NCBI GenBank assembly: GCA_937902945.1
Contig: CALEMD010000163.1
Coordinates: forward strand, 1-6,251
From: an uncultured Erysipelotrichaceae bacterium
GTDB taxonomy: Bacteria; Bacillota_I; Bacilli_A; Erysipelotrichales; Erysipelotrichaceae
Reading direction: 5' to 3'
Length of the DNA stretch: 6,251 nt
Part shown: positions 1-6,251 of the stretch, one piece after another
Numbering within the stretch: position 1 is the first letter of the stretch
Layout of the letters: every line of letters starts with the position of its first letter
Position numbers and translations under genes: made by a program
Notes under the pieces: generated by a model
Told to the model about the DNA's origin: nothing
The model's input: only the letters and a program-made list of their open reading frames with translations
The model's database searches: none

Positions 1-98
1 CCCCAGTTCCTGACCCCAGATCGTTTGGCTATTCCCCAACTAACTTTGGTAAGCCAGGAATCGCTTTGCTTCATTCTTTGCAATCAATGCATGCAGGT
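1..98. other. 3' flank of the dipeptidase gene, no gene called
   Basis: No convincing gene or terminator lies here. The 7-base inverted repeat ATGCATG/CATGCAT (87-93 and 100-106, 6-base loop) spans the dipeptidase stop, but no T-run follows it on the minus strand. The outer 60 bases are richer in G+C (31 of 60) than most of the window and contain CCCCAG twice (1-6 and 14-19). A minus-strand frame from ATG at 72-74 stays open to the window edge but has no ribosome binding site. Confidence 0.5.
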
Positions 99-1556
99 TC
101 ATGCATCGCTTCTGCCGAAGCCATTCTTCATCTTGCAGGAAGCTTCATATAATACTTTAGACAGCAGATCATCCGTTTTCTCTTTCAGCATATCGGCAGT
201 CTTCTTATTGCGCATTTCAAGATAGTCATTGACATCCTTTGGTCTGTCTTTCAGATACTGTCTGTCTGTTTCAGTGATCAATGCATGACTTGCGGAGGAC
301 ACTGCTAATTGATAGCGTTCAATATGATTGGCACATGCACTGTAATGTGCATCACTCAATGCGGCTATCAGCCTATTCTGCCAATAGAAGCTATCTGTTG
401 ATACCTTTTTTCCTGTATTGGACAGGTATGCCGGTGTCTTCGTTATATTTGTATAGAAAGGAGCCATCTCATTGAACGGATTGCTGGACATGGCAATCCA
501 TACTAGAGCCATGATCTCTTGCGGCATATACGGTCTCAGCTGCGTAAGGCCAAGGAAATTGTTGCGGCTGATTCCGATAGGACGGTATAAGCTCTTATCT
601 GCAGTATCTCCTTTTTTCCCATATGGATCATATTCTGTACCCTGATAATGAGAACTCAGAACATATTTGATGTCTTCCACTGCAATCTTATGCTCGGGAA
701 CTAACGACCATGGCAGAGTGTCACACTCAGGCTTATTCTGTTCATTCCATTCCTTCATTGAAGGATTCAATGTCTTCAGCATATACCATGCCCGCGGTGT
801 GTTATAGGTATGATCACTGTCTGCATGGCTTCCAAAAGCCGCACGTGCATCAAAGCTTCTGTTCTTTTTCAGCGGTGTATTGGAAATTGAAAGATCAAGA
901 TGGTTCTCTTCAATGAATTCAATCATATCTGAAGAGCACATGCTGTTTTTCTGTGCGGAGAATGCATCTGCAAGATCGAGATAATCAATGCCCTGCTGAT
1001 TTGGCATGACCACATACTGATCATCCGGAACTCTCTTTGCAATCCAGTGATGTCCGCCGATGGATTCAAACCACCATATTTCATTGACATCCTGAAAGGC
1101 AATGCCGTTCATCTCATAGGTTCCATATTTCTGCAGCAATGAGCCAAGACGCAAAACGCCTTCTTTTGCACTATGTATATACGGAAGAACAATAGTCAGA
1201 AAGTCTTCTTCTCCGATCCCTTTCTTATCAAGCGGATCGGCACCTAGTACACGAGGATTGCTGGTGATGGTTTCCGTTTCACTCATCGCAATATTCTTTT
1301 CGTTGATGCCGCACTCACCCCAGATTCCTTCATCCTTGATCGCATTCGGAACTGCAGTATAGCGCAGCGGATTCTTTGGCAGATCAATCTCCACCTTAGA
1401 AATCACTGACTTATAATGAACCGGCTGGTCCTTCGGATTGACCGCAATAAACTTCTTTACTGTAAACTGACCGGAAGGCGAATCCTCATTGCGGGCCATC
1501 ATTGTGGAGCCGTCATAGGATGCTTTATTCCCTACTAATATTGTTGTACATGGCAT
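99..1556 (-). CDS. pepD: Family C69 dipeptidase (PepD-like), 485 aa
   Basis: This is a cytoplasmic N-terminal-nucleophile peptidase of family C69, which in lactobacilli hydrolyses a wide range of dipeptides to free amino acids. The N-terminus carries the family signature: Cys3, the predicted nucleophile, is followed by TTILVG and then DGST at 15-18 and ARNED at 21-25. Further family blocks are GECGIN at 80-85 with MSETET at 91-96, WWFESIGGHHW at 161-171 with the following RVPDD, and a C-terminus ending in MKNGFGRSDA. The length (485 aa) is normal for the family (about 460-490), so the gene looks complete. There is no signal peptide. The ATG is supported by GATGAGG seven bases upstream (GAGG at 1564-1567). 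The family needs its Cys exposed at the N-terminus, so removal of Met-Pro is inferred. The gene follows the hexomutase by 24 bases and is probably cotranscribed with it. The dipeptidase call is firm; the exact specificity is unknown. Confidence 0.93.
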   Translation of the reverse strand: MPCTTILVGNKASYDGSTMMARNEDSPSGQFTVKKFIAVNPKDQPVHYKSVISKVEIDLPKNPLRYTAVPNAIKDEGIWGECGINEKNIAMSETETITSNPRVLGADPLDKKGIGEEDFLTIVLPYIHSAKEGVLRLGSLLQKYGTYEMNGIAFQDVNEIWWFESIGGHHWIAKRVPDDQYVVMPNQQGIDYLDLADAFSAQKNSMCSSDMIEFIEENHLDLSISNTPLKKNRSFDARAAFGSHADSDHTYNTPRAWYMLKTLNPSMKEWNEQNKPECDTLPWSLVPEHKIAVEDIKYVLSSHYQGTEYDPYGKKGDTADKSLYRPIGISRNNFLGLTQLRPYMPQEIMALVWIAMSSNPFNEMAPFYTNITKTPAYLSNTGKKVSTDSFYWQNRLIAALSDAHYSACANHIERYQLAVSSASHALITETDRQYLKDRPKDVNDYLEMRNKKTADMLKEKTDDLLSKVLYEASCKMKNGFGRSDA

Positions 1557-1580
1557 ATGTCTGCCTCATCTTTCTATCAT

Positions 1581-3278
1581 TTATTCTACACTCTTGATCA
1601 GTGCCAGCACTTCATCCTTAATCTCAGCATTTACTTTCAATGCATGCTCACGGCTGTCCTGATTTGAATAGAAGTAGAACTTGATCTTTGGTTCTGTTCC
1701 GGAAGGCCGTATGGCAAACCAGGAACCGTTCTTCAGGAAGTATTTCAGTGCATTCTGCGCAGGGATATCTTCATATCCATTCTGATAATCAATAATATGA
1801 TCGACTTCACTGCCGGCCACTGTATGCATCGGATTCTGCCGTATCCATTTCATCATTCTCTTGATGCGTTCCGCACCTGGTATTCCTTCCAGCACAATAT
1901 TCGGTTCATCCTCTGCAAAGTAGCCATACTTTGCATAAATGTCCTGCAGTACATTCCAGAGTGTCTTGTTCTGCTTTCTGTAATATGCGGCCGCTTCAGC
2001 AACCAGCATGCCGGCAGAAATACCATCCTTATCGCGGATATCCTCACAAGCTGCATACCCTACTGACTCTTCATAGCCGAATATATATGTGTAGCCGTGT
2101 TCATGAAGATATGGAATCTTTCCGCATATGTTCTTGAACCCAGTCAGTGTTTCAAACATTGTGACGCCATATGCTTCCGCCATGATAGTTGAAAGAGTGG
2201 AGGTAACAATCGACTTGATCATCGCTCCCTTTTCAGGAAGTGTGCCCGCATCCTTATGTCCTTCCAGCAGATAGTTGACTAAAAGATATCCAGTCTGATT
2301 TCCATTCAGAGGAATATAGTTGCCATCATCATTGCGTATTTCAATTGCAAAGCGATCCGCATCTGGATCTGTAGCCATCAAGAGCTCTGCCCCTGTCTTG
2401 CGTCCGTATTCCTCAGCCAGCTTAAAGGCCTTTGGATCTTCTGGATTTGGATATCCAACAGTTGTAAAATCAGGATCCGGTTTTTCCTGTTCCGGTACGA
2501 TCGTCCATTTTCTGAACCCGCGGTCCTTCAGCATCTGTGCAAAAGGAATTGCACCGCACCCATTCAGCGGAGTATAGACAAGAGGAATATCCAGATCGAG
2601 TTCATTGCCGCTATGCACCGCAAGTTTCTCAATCCGATCAAGATACATGCGGTCATATTCAGGACCAAGTATCTCTATGAGTCCTGCAGCCTTGCCTTCT
2701 TCAAAAGAGATTTTATGCACGCCATTCCAGATATCTGTTGCCTGTATCTTTTCTGTCATGCCATCCGCTGTATCTGCTGATACCTGACAGCCATCATCCC
2801 AATATGCTTTCAAGCCATTATAAGCTTTTGGATTGTGAGATGCCGTAATATTGATGCCTGAAACAGCACCCAGCTGACGGATCAGGAATGCGAGTTCCGG
2901 TGTCGGTCTCAGACTGTCAAATGTATAAACCCGTATACCGCTTGCCGCAAGTATACATGCGGATTCTTCTGCAAATTCTTTGGAGAAGTGACGAGGATCA
3001 TGGGCAATCACTACGCCTTTTTTCATTGCTTCACTGCCCTTGTCACAGATATAATCTGCAATTCCCTGCACTGCTCTTCCCACTGTATACATATTCATTC
3101 GATTTGTGCCGGCACCAACCTTGCCTCTTAGTCCGGCTGTTCCGAATGACAGATCCTGAAAGAAGCGATCTTCTTTCTCAGTTTCGTCTGTACTGATCTC
3201 AATCAGCTGTGCATGAAGCGGATCTGTTTCACTGATATGATCCACCCACTCCTGGTAATACTGCTTATAGCGTTCCAT
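1581..3278 (-). CDS. pgcA: Alpha-phosphoglucomutase / phosphomannomutase, 565 aa
   Basis: This enzyme of the alpha-D-phosphohexomutase family interconverts hexose 1-phosphates and 6-phosphates in the cytoplasm, feeding UDP-glucose, glycogen or mannose-derived pathways. All four signature loops are present (numbering from the chosen start): the phosphoserine loop TASHNP at 145-150 (Ser147), the Mg-binding DPDADR at 304-309, the sugar-specificity loop GYEES at 401-405, and the phosphate-binding RPSGTEPK at 524-531. GFKNI at 380-384 and the N-terminal FGTAGLRG are also typical. The length matches Bacillus PgcA-type proteins (about 565-580 aa). The frame could open 14 codons further up, at 3320, but the ATG at 3276-3278 has GGAGG at ideal distance, and a TATAAT lies inside the longer version, so I chose the shorter one. 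Substrate preference between glucose and mannose phosphates cannot be read from the sequence, so the symbol is by similarity only. Confidence 0.95.
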   Translation of the reverse strand: MERYKQYYQEWVDHISETDPLHAQLIEISTDETEKEDRFFQDLSFGTAGLRGKVGAGTNRMNMYTVGRAVQGIADYICDKGSEAMKKGVVIAHDPRHFSKEFAEESACILAASGIRVYTFDSLRPTPELAFLIRQLGAVSGINITASHNPKAYNGLKAYWDDGCQVSADTADGMTEKIQATDIWNGVHKISFEEGKAAGLIEILGPEYDRMYLDRIEKLAVHSGNELDLDIPLVYTPLNGCGAIPFAQMLKDRGFRKWTIVPEQEKPDPDFTTVGYPNPEDPKAFKLAEEYGRKTGAELLMATDPDADRFAIEIRNDDGNYIPLNGNQTGYLLVNYLLEGHKDAGTLPEKGAMIKSIVTSTLSTIMAEAYGVTMFETLTGFKNICGKIPYLHEHGYTYIFGYEESVGYAACEDIRDKDGISAGMLVAEAAAYYRKQNKTLWNVLQDIYAKYGYFAEDEPNIVLEGIPGAERIKRMMKWIRQNPMHTVAGSEVDHIIDYQNGYEDIPAQNALKYFLKNGSWFAIRPSGTEPKIKFYFYSNQDSREHALKVNAEIKDEVLALIKSVE

Positions 3279-3285
3279 ATGAAAA

Positions 3286-3290
3286 CCTCC
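3286..3290 (-). promoter_or_regulatory. Shine-Dalgarno site deciding the hexomutase start
   Basis: On the minus strand GGAGG stands seven bases before the ATG at 3276-3278. No comparable site precedes the upstream in-frame ATG at 3318-3320, so this fixes the start of the hexomutase as MERYKQYY. Confidence 0.85.
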
Positions 3291-3308
3291 GTTTTTATCT
3301 CTATTGAA

Positions 3309-3314
3309 ATTATA
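3309..3314 (-). promoter_or_regulatory. Possible -10 element of an internal promoter for hexomutase-dipeptidase
   Basis: A perfect TATAAT on the minus strand lies in the 69-base gap between the PHP gene and the hexomutase. A start site near 3302 would give a leader of about 24 bases that contains the Shine-Dalgarno site. No good -35 hexamer is seen 16-18 bases upstream (TCTAAG or TTCTAA is the best on offer), and there is no clear TGn extension. The call therefore rests on the -10 and on the gap being the largest between genes in the window. Confidence 0.4.
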
Positions 3315-3347
3315 TGACAAAATATGCGTTTCTTAGAAAGATAGTGC

Positions 3348-4061
3348 TTATTTATCAGTCAGAAACCTGATCAGTTTCTCTTTATCGTTATTCAGAATGA
3401 GGTTTTCATCAAAATGAAGACCTTCAATCATCTCTTCAGCCAGCTGAAATCTGCCGACACGGCTTGGATCATGCGCATCTGAATCAACAATGATCATTAC
3501 GACCTGCTTCTCACATTCCGCCAGCATAACTTTGTAGTTTTCTCGGCAATTCAGCCGTTTTTCTTCTTTCAGCAAAGAGCTGTTATTCACTTCCAATGCC
3601 ACATGGTACTGTTTTGCAGCCGCGACAAGTCTTTCATAATTCAGCGGTGTATGATCGTCATCCGGATGTGAAACAATGCGCACTTTGTCATTCTTCATGC
3701 ATTCGATGAGATTGGATGTATTCTCTTCTCTGCCTGCGTCTTTATAGCAAAGACAGTGAATGCCGGCAATGGCATAGTCAAGATAATCGATGTATTTCTG
3801 CTCAAGTGACAGTGTGCCATCATTCAGAACATTGATTTCGCATCCATACAGCATATTCACTCCATACAGTGTTTCAGGAAGAACCGCGAAGCCGCCATAG
3901 TAAAACGGATCGCATGTGCCTGGTATTCCTGGTGCATGTTCTGTAATTCCAAGCACCTGCATTCCCATTTCTGCGGCTGCCTCTGCATTCTCTCGTATCG
4001 TTCCATATGCATGTCCGCTGACAATTGTATGCGTATGGAGATCTCCAATCAGTTTTTTCAT
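3348..4061 (-). CDS. PHP-domain metal-dependent phosphatase (YcdX-like), 237 aa
   Basis: This is a polymerase-and-histidinol-phosphatase (PHP) domain protein of the YcdX-like phosphatase group, enzymes that use a cluster of three metal ions (zinc in YcdX) to hydrolyse phosphoesters in the cytoplasm. The full set of expected metal ligands is visible: D7, H9 and H11 (GDLHTHT), H42 (TEHAPG), E75 (GCEIN), H102 (GIHC), H132 (SHPDDD), and D195 and H197 (DSDAHDPSRVG). The length is normal (about 240 aa), and no polymerase or other extra domain is attached. GAGAGG at 4067-4072 is five bases before the ATG. That ATG overlaps the stop of the truncated acetyltransferase upstream (ATGA), which suggests coupled translation. 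The natural substrate is unknown; histidinol phosphatase is possible but no his genes are nearby. Confidence 0.9.
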   Translation of the reverse strand: MKKLIGDLHTHTIVSGHAYGTIRENAEAAAEMGMQVLGITEHAPGIPGTCDPFYYGGFAVLPETLYGVNMLYGCEINVLNDGTLSLEQKYIDYLDYAIAGIHCLCYKDAGREENTSNLIECMKNDKVRIVSHPDDDHTPLNYERLVAAAKQYHVALEVNNSSLLKEEKRLNCRENYKVMLAECEKQVVMIIVDSDAHDPSRVGRFQLAEEMIEGLHFDENLILNNDKEKLIRFLTDK

Positions 4062-4246
4062 ATGCGCCTCTCGAAAAACACACTTCTGTCACTCTTTGCA
4101 GTATCCGCCAGAAATACTTTTTCAGCATCCGCCGATATAGGAATGCCTTCCCTGCCAAATGTCAGATTGTCCGTTTCTTCCCCTATGACTTTTGTCAGCG
4201 CAAGAATTTCTTCAGTATCTTCAGGTGCAGCTTCTCTGATTATCAT
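4058..4246 (-). pseudogene. Truncated GNAT N-acetyltransferase, N-terminal 62 aa only
   Basis: The 62 codons match the start of a GNAT acetyltransferase: MIIREAAPEDTEEIL is the usual first strand and helix, and GEETDNLTFGREGI at 22-35 is typical of a subgroup that runs to about 160-170 residues. The frame ends at SVFFERRI, just where the central sheet should begin. The acetyl-CoA loop (Q/RxxGxG/A) and everything after it are absent, and no other frame downstream supplies them, so the product should be inactive. I start it at 4246 because the family begins MIIREA; an ATG seven codons earlier, at 4267, lies inside the preceding gene. Its ATG overlaps the stop of the intact GNAT upstream, and its stop overlaps the ATG of the PHP gene. 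A deletion joining it to the PHP leader is the simplest reading. A retained small protein cannot be excluded. Confidence 0.75.
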
Positions 4247-4764
4247 TTCCCAATCATCTCTTTCCATTCACTGCGCGTTATGGAATAAACACATAGCTCT
4301 TCTTGGTTCACATCAATGAATTCTTTTCGCTTCGTCATTCCGTTTGCTCTTGCTGCTGCAGCGGATGGCTGGTTTTCTTTATTCATATAGGAGAATAGTT
4401 CATCATAGTCTGTATTCGCAAATGCCCAATCACGAACGGCTCTTGCAGCTTCGGTCGCAAATCCCCTGCGCCAGAAATCCCTATGGATATGATAGCCGAT
4501 TTCCGGCAGTTCTTTCCCGTCAATATTCTGCATAGTCAGTCCGCAGTCGCCGATGAATCCATAATTCTTCAGATCCACTGCCCAAAGACCGAATCCATAC
4601 TTCTCATAGTTCTTCAGATTCCAATCAATCCATCTCTTTGTATATGCTTCATCATATGGATGCGGATAATACTGCATAGTGATTGGATCAGAAAGAATGC
4701 TGTAAAGAGCATCAAAATCAGACATCGTATATTCTCTCAATATCAATCGTTCTGTTTCGATCAT
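4243..4764 (-). CDS. GNAT family N-acetyltransferase (RimJ/RimL type), 173 aa
   Basis: This enzyme transfers an acetyl group from acetyl-CoA to an amine on a protein or small molecule. The start IETERLILREY at 2-12 and the segment FGLWAVDLK followed by FIGDCGL at 70-76 are typical of the Acetyltransf_3 (RimJ/RimL) branch. The acetyl-CoA pyrophosphate loop is RRGFAT at 99-104, followed by the helix EAARAVRDWAF. The usual late N-x-x-S pattern is seen as NQPS at 131-134, followed by ARANGM. The length is normal and the gene looks intact. AGGAA at 4774-4778, nine bases upstream, serves as a ribosome binding site. The permease ends 15 bases upstream, so the two are probably cotranscribed. The acceptor is unknown; ribosomal proteins are only one option, since most members of this branch modify other targets. 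Confidence 0.9.
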   Translation of the reverse strand: MIETERLILREYTMSDFDALYSILSDPITMQYYPHPYDEAYTKRWIDWNLKNYEKYGFGLWAVDLKNYGFIGDCGLTMQNIDGKELPEIGYHIHRDFWRRGFATEAARAVRDWAFANTDYDELFSYMNKENQPSAAAARANGMTKRKEFIDVNQEELCVYSITRSEWKEMIGK

Positions 4765-4779
4765 GATTGTATGTTCCTT

Positions 4780-6135
4780 TCAGTCAATTCTGCTTGGCCG
4801 AGTGAAATACCCAATGGCAATGATCACCAAACTGACAGCCATATATACATTGAAATGGGCTTTTGCAGCTCCGCCATATATTATCACTGCTGCCCCAATG
4901 ACAGCCAGTCCTGGAATGATATAGCGCTTTGCAAAAGACAGATTCTTAAAAGCTGGCTTGACCATGACGCCGATATACAGTACAGCCAGGAAAAAATAGT
5001 TCATTACAATAGGCAGATTGTCTACTTCCAGTCCCGCAAAGATGCCAAATCCATTCAGAGACGCCATATGCAGCAATAGCATAATCAATGTAGCGACATA
5101 GCAGAATATAGAAGCATTGATAGGCGTATCATACTTTGCATTCACTTTAGACAGTGTTTCTGCATAAGGTGCATTGCTGCGCAGTGCCAATGCATAAGGA
5201 ACTCTGATATAGCCAAGGATGCATCCATTGACAGTGCCAAGAATCGAAATAATCACAAACAGATAGATCACTCTCACTCCCAGGGAACCGAATATCTGTG
5301 CAGCCATAATGCCAAGCGGATCTATACCCGCAAGCACAGCATCCATATCACCGAAAGATGAGATGCCAATGTAATACAGAAGATAAATAATCGTAATAAT
5401 AATCGGCGAAATGATCAGTGCTTTTGCCAGTACATTCCTTGAATCCTTGATTTCATGAGCAATGCTTGGAACAATCATCCAGCCATCCATCGCAAAGGAT
5501 ACCGCTATCAATGCCGCAAAAAAACCAGAAGAAGTTGCGTGATACTCACTATAGTTTTCAGCAATGCTGGAAGGATTTCCAAATGCCAGTCCAAGAATTG
5601 CCAGAACAGCCAATGATGCAACTTTGATTACCATTGTAACGGATTGGAATGTTCCAGCTTTTTTTGTCTGTATTGTATTCAGAAGATAGAATAATGTCAG
5701 ATACAGAAAAGTCAGTATGAATGTATTGTTGTTTATGACACCGTTAATCAGCAGACAGTCCCATCCAAACAAACCGAATGTGTAGCTTGCGGCAACCCAT
5801 GCAACCACTGCAATAATGGCAGGATAATACAGTATTGTCTGAAAGAATCCAGCTAGATAGCCAATGGTTTTCCCCCATGCTAAATCACAATAGGAAACCA
5901 ATCCTCCTACTGTCTCATCTTTTTCAGCATAGTTTGATATGGTAAGACCTCCGAAGATGATGCTGAGGGCTGCCACAAGAAATGCTGAAGCACCAATCAG
6001 AATATTTCCATTTGTATCCCGCAGTATCTCCGGTGTTTTAAAAAATATGCCAGATCCTATTACGATGCCGACAATCATTGCTATCGTTGTAAACAATCCA
6101 AATTTGCGCGTAGGTTTATTCAAATCGTTCCCCAT
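4780..6135 (-). CDS. APC superfamily amino acid permease, 451 aa
   Basis: This is an integral membrane transporter of the amino acid-polyamine-organocation superfamily, moving amino acids by proton symport or exchange. TM1 (about 14-34) carries the GSGIF substrate-site motif at 27-31. TM2 lies at about 46-67, TM3 at 90-123, TM4 at 138-155 and TM5 at 163-186. FAMDGW at 214-219 followed by HEIKDSRN at 227-234 is the TM6 and loop signature of LAT/SteT-like members. Hydrophobic segments continue to the C-terminus, in keeping with about 12 helices, and the length is normal. The ATG at 6133-6135 is the only usable start (an in-frame stop lies at 6175-6177), yet it has no clear Shine-Dalgarno sequence: the leader just before it is A-rich (a run of seven A, then TAGAT). 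It is the first gene of the visible cluster. The substrate cannot be told; serine/threonine or other neutral amino acids are possible by family. Confidence 0.92.
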   Translation of the reverse strand: MGNDLNKPTRKFGLFTTIAMIVGIVIGSGIFFKTPEILRDTNGNILIGASAFLVAALSIIFGGLTISNYAEKDETVGGLVSYCDLAWGKTIGYLAGFFQTILYYPAIIAVVAWVAASYTFGLFGWDCLLINGVINNNTFILTFLYLTLFYLLNTIQTKKAGTFQSVTMVIKVASLAVLAILGLAFGNPSSIAENYSEYHATSSGFFAALIAVSFAMDGWMIVPSIAHEIKDSRNVLAKALIISPIIITIIYLLYYIGISSFGDMDAVLAGIDPLGIMAAQIFGSLGVRVIYLFVIISILGTVNGCILGYIRVPYALALRSNAPYAETLSKVNAKYDTPINASIFCYVATLIMLLLHMASLNGFGIFAGLEVDNLPIVMNYFFLAVLYIGVMVKPAFKNLSFAKRYIIPGLAVIGAAVIIYGGAAKAHFNVYMAVSLVIIAIGYFTRPSRID

Positions 6136-6251
6136 ATCTATTTTTTTATTCTGTACTAAATTAACATTGATTGTTCATTATGAAAAGCATGAAAATAGCT
6201 TGAATATCAACCTAAAAGCCACACAATCAACTAAACGCAACAGAGGATAGA
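6136..6251 (-). other. AT-rich leader upstream of the permease
   Basis: This stretch carries no gene on either strand and probably holds the permease promoter. CATAAT (6177-6182 on the minus strand) could serve as a -10, but the best -35 at proper spacing is weak (TTCAAG). An 11-base palindrome, TTCATTATGAA, sits at 6174-6184 and would overlap that -10, so it could be an operator. Next to it ATGAAAAGC is followed at once by the near-copy ATGAAAATAGC (6181-6200). These are short and could be chance in AT-rich DNA. Confidence 0.3.

Noticed and set aside
2..74. Minus-strand frame from ATG at 72-74, open to the window edge (MKQSDSWLTKV...)
   Set aside because: It has no ribosome binding site, is only about 25 codons and is not recognisable, so it is mentioned only as edge sequence.
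3329..3339. Palindrome TTTCTTAGAAA just after the PHP stop, considered as a terminator
   Set aside because: The arms are five bases with a one-base centre, have little G+C and are followed by no T-run, so a stable terminator hairpin is not expected.
3874..4158. Minus-strand frame of 94 codons considered as a frameshifted continuation of the truncated GNAT
   Set aside because: Its residues show no acetyl-CoA loop or other GNAT feature, so the missing part is absent, not out of frame.
3936..4319. Plus-strand open frame of 127 codons
   Set aside because: It is antisense to the PHP start, the GNAT remnant and the end of the intact GNAT, all of which show family motifs on the minus strand.
4483..5079. 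Plus-strand open frame of 198 codons
   Set aside because: It runs antisense across the acetyltransferase and the permease 3' end. Its protein is rich in Cys, His, Ile and Ser, as shadow frames of this DNA are, and has no recognisable motif.
5939..6250. Plus-strand open frame of 103 codons opposite the permease start
   Set aside because: It is antisense to the conserved N-terminus of the permease, begins without a ribosome binding site and resembles no family I know.

Overview
The window is an ordinary-looking chromosomal segment of a moderately AT-rich Gram-positive bacterium. Purine-rich Shine-Dalgarno sites, tight gene spacing, an alpha-phosphohexomutase of the Bacillota type and a family C69 dipeptidase like those of lactobacilli all point to Bacillota. 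An Erysipelotrichia- or Lactobacillales-like host is a guess; the sequence alone does not settle it. All recognisable genes lie on the minus strand, so transcription runs from the right end to the left.

In transcription order the layout is as follows. A 116-base AT-rich leader (6136-6251) is followed by an APC-family amino acid permease (4780-6135). Fifteen bases later comes a GNAT N-acetyltransferase of the RimJ/RimL type (4243-4764). It overlaps by ATGA the 62-residue N-terminal piece of a second, different GNAT (4058-4246), and that piece overlaps by ATGA a PHP-family metal-dependent phosphatase (3348-4061). After a 69-base gap with a perfect TATAAT, an alpha-phosphoglucomutase/phosphomannomutase follows (1581-3278). 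After 24 bases more comes a C69 dipeptidase (99-1556). The last 98 bases hold no gene that can be called with confidence.

The permease and the dipeptidase fit amino acid and peptide use, and the hexomutase links glycogen or cell-wall sugar phosphates to glycolysis. The group looks like a loose housekeeping cluster, possibly two transcription units (permease to PHP, then hexomutase to dipeptidase), not a dedicated pathway.

The most notable point is the second GNAT. It is cut off before its acetyl-CoA-binding core, and its reading frame ends exactly in the start codon of the PHP gene, as if an internal deletion had fused it to the PHP leader. I found no CRISPR array, complete mobile element, tRNA, rRNA, riboswitch or convincing terminator, and nothing that looks like an undescribed system.
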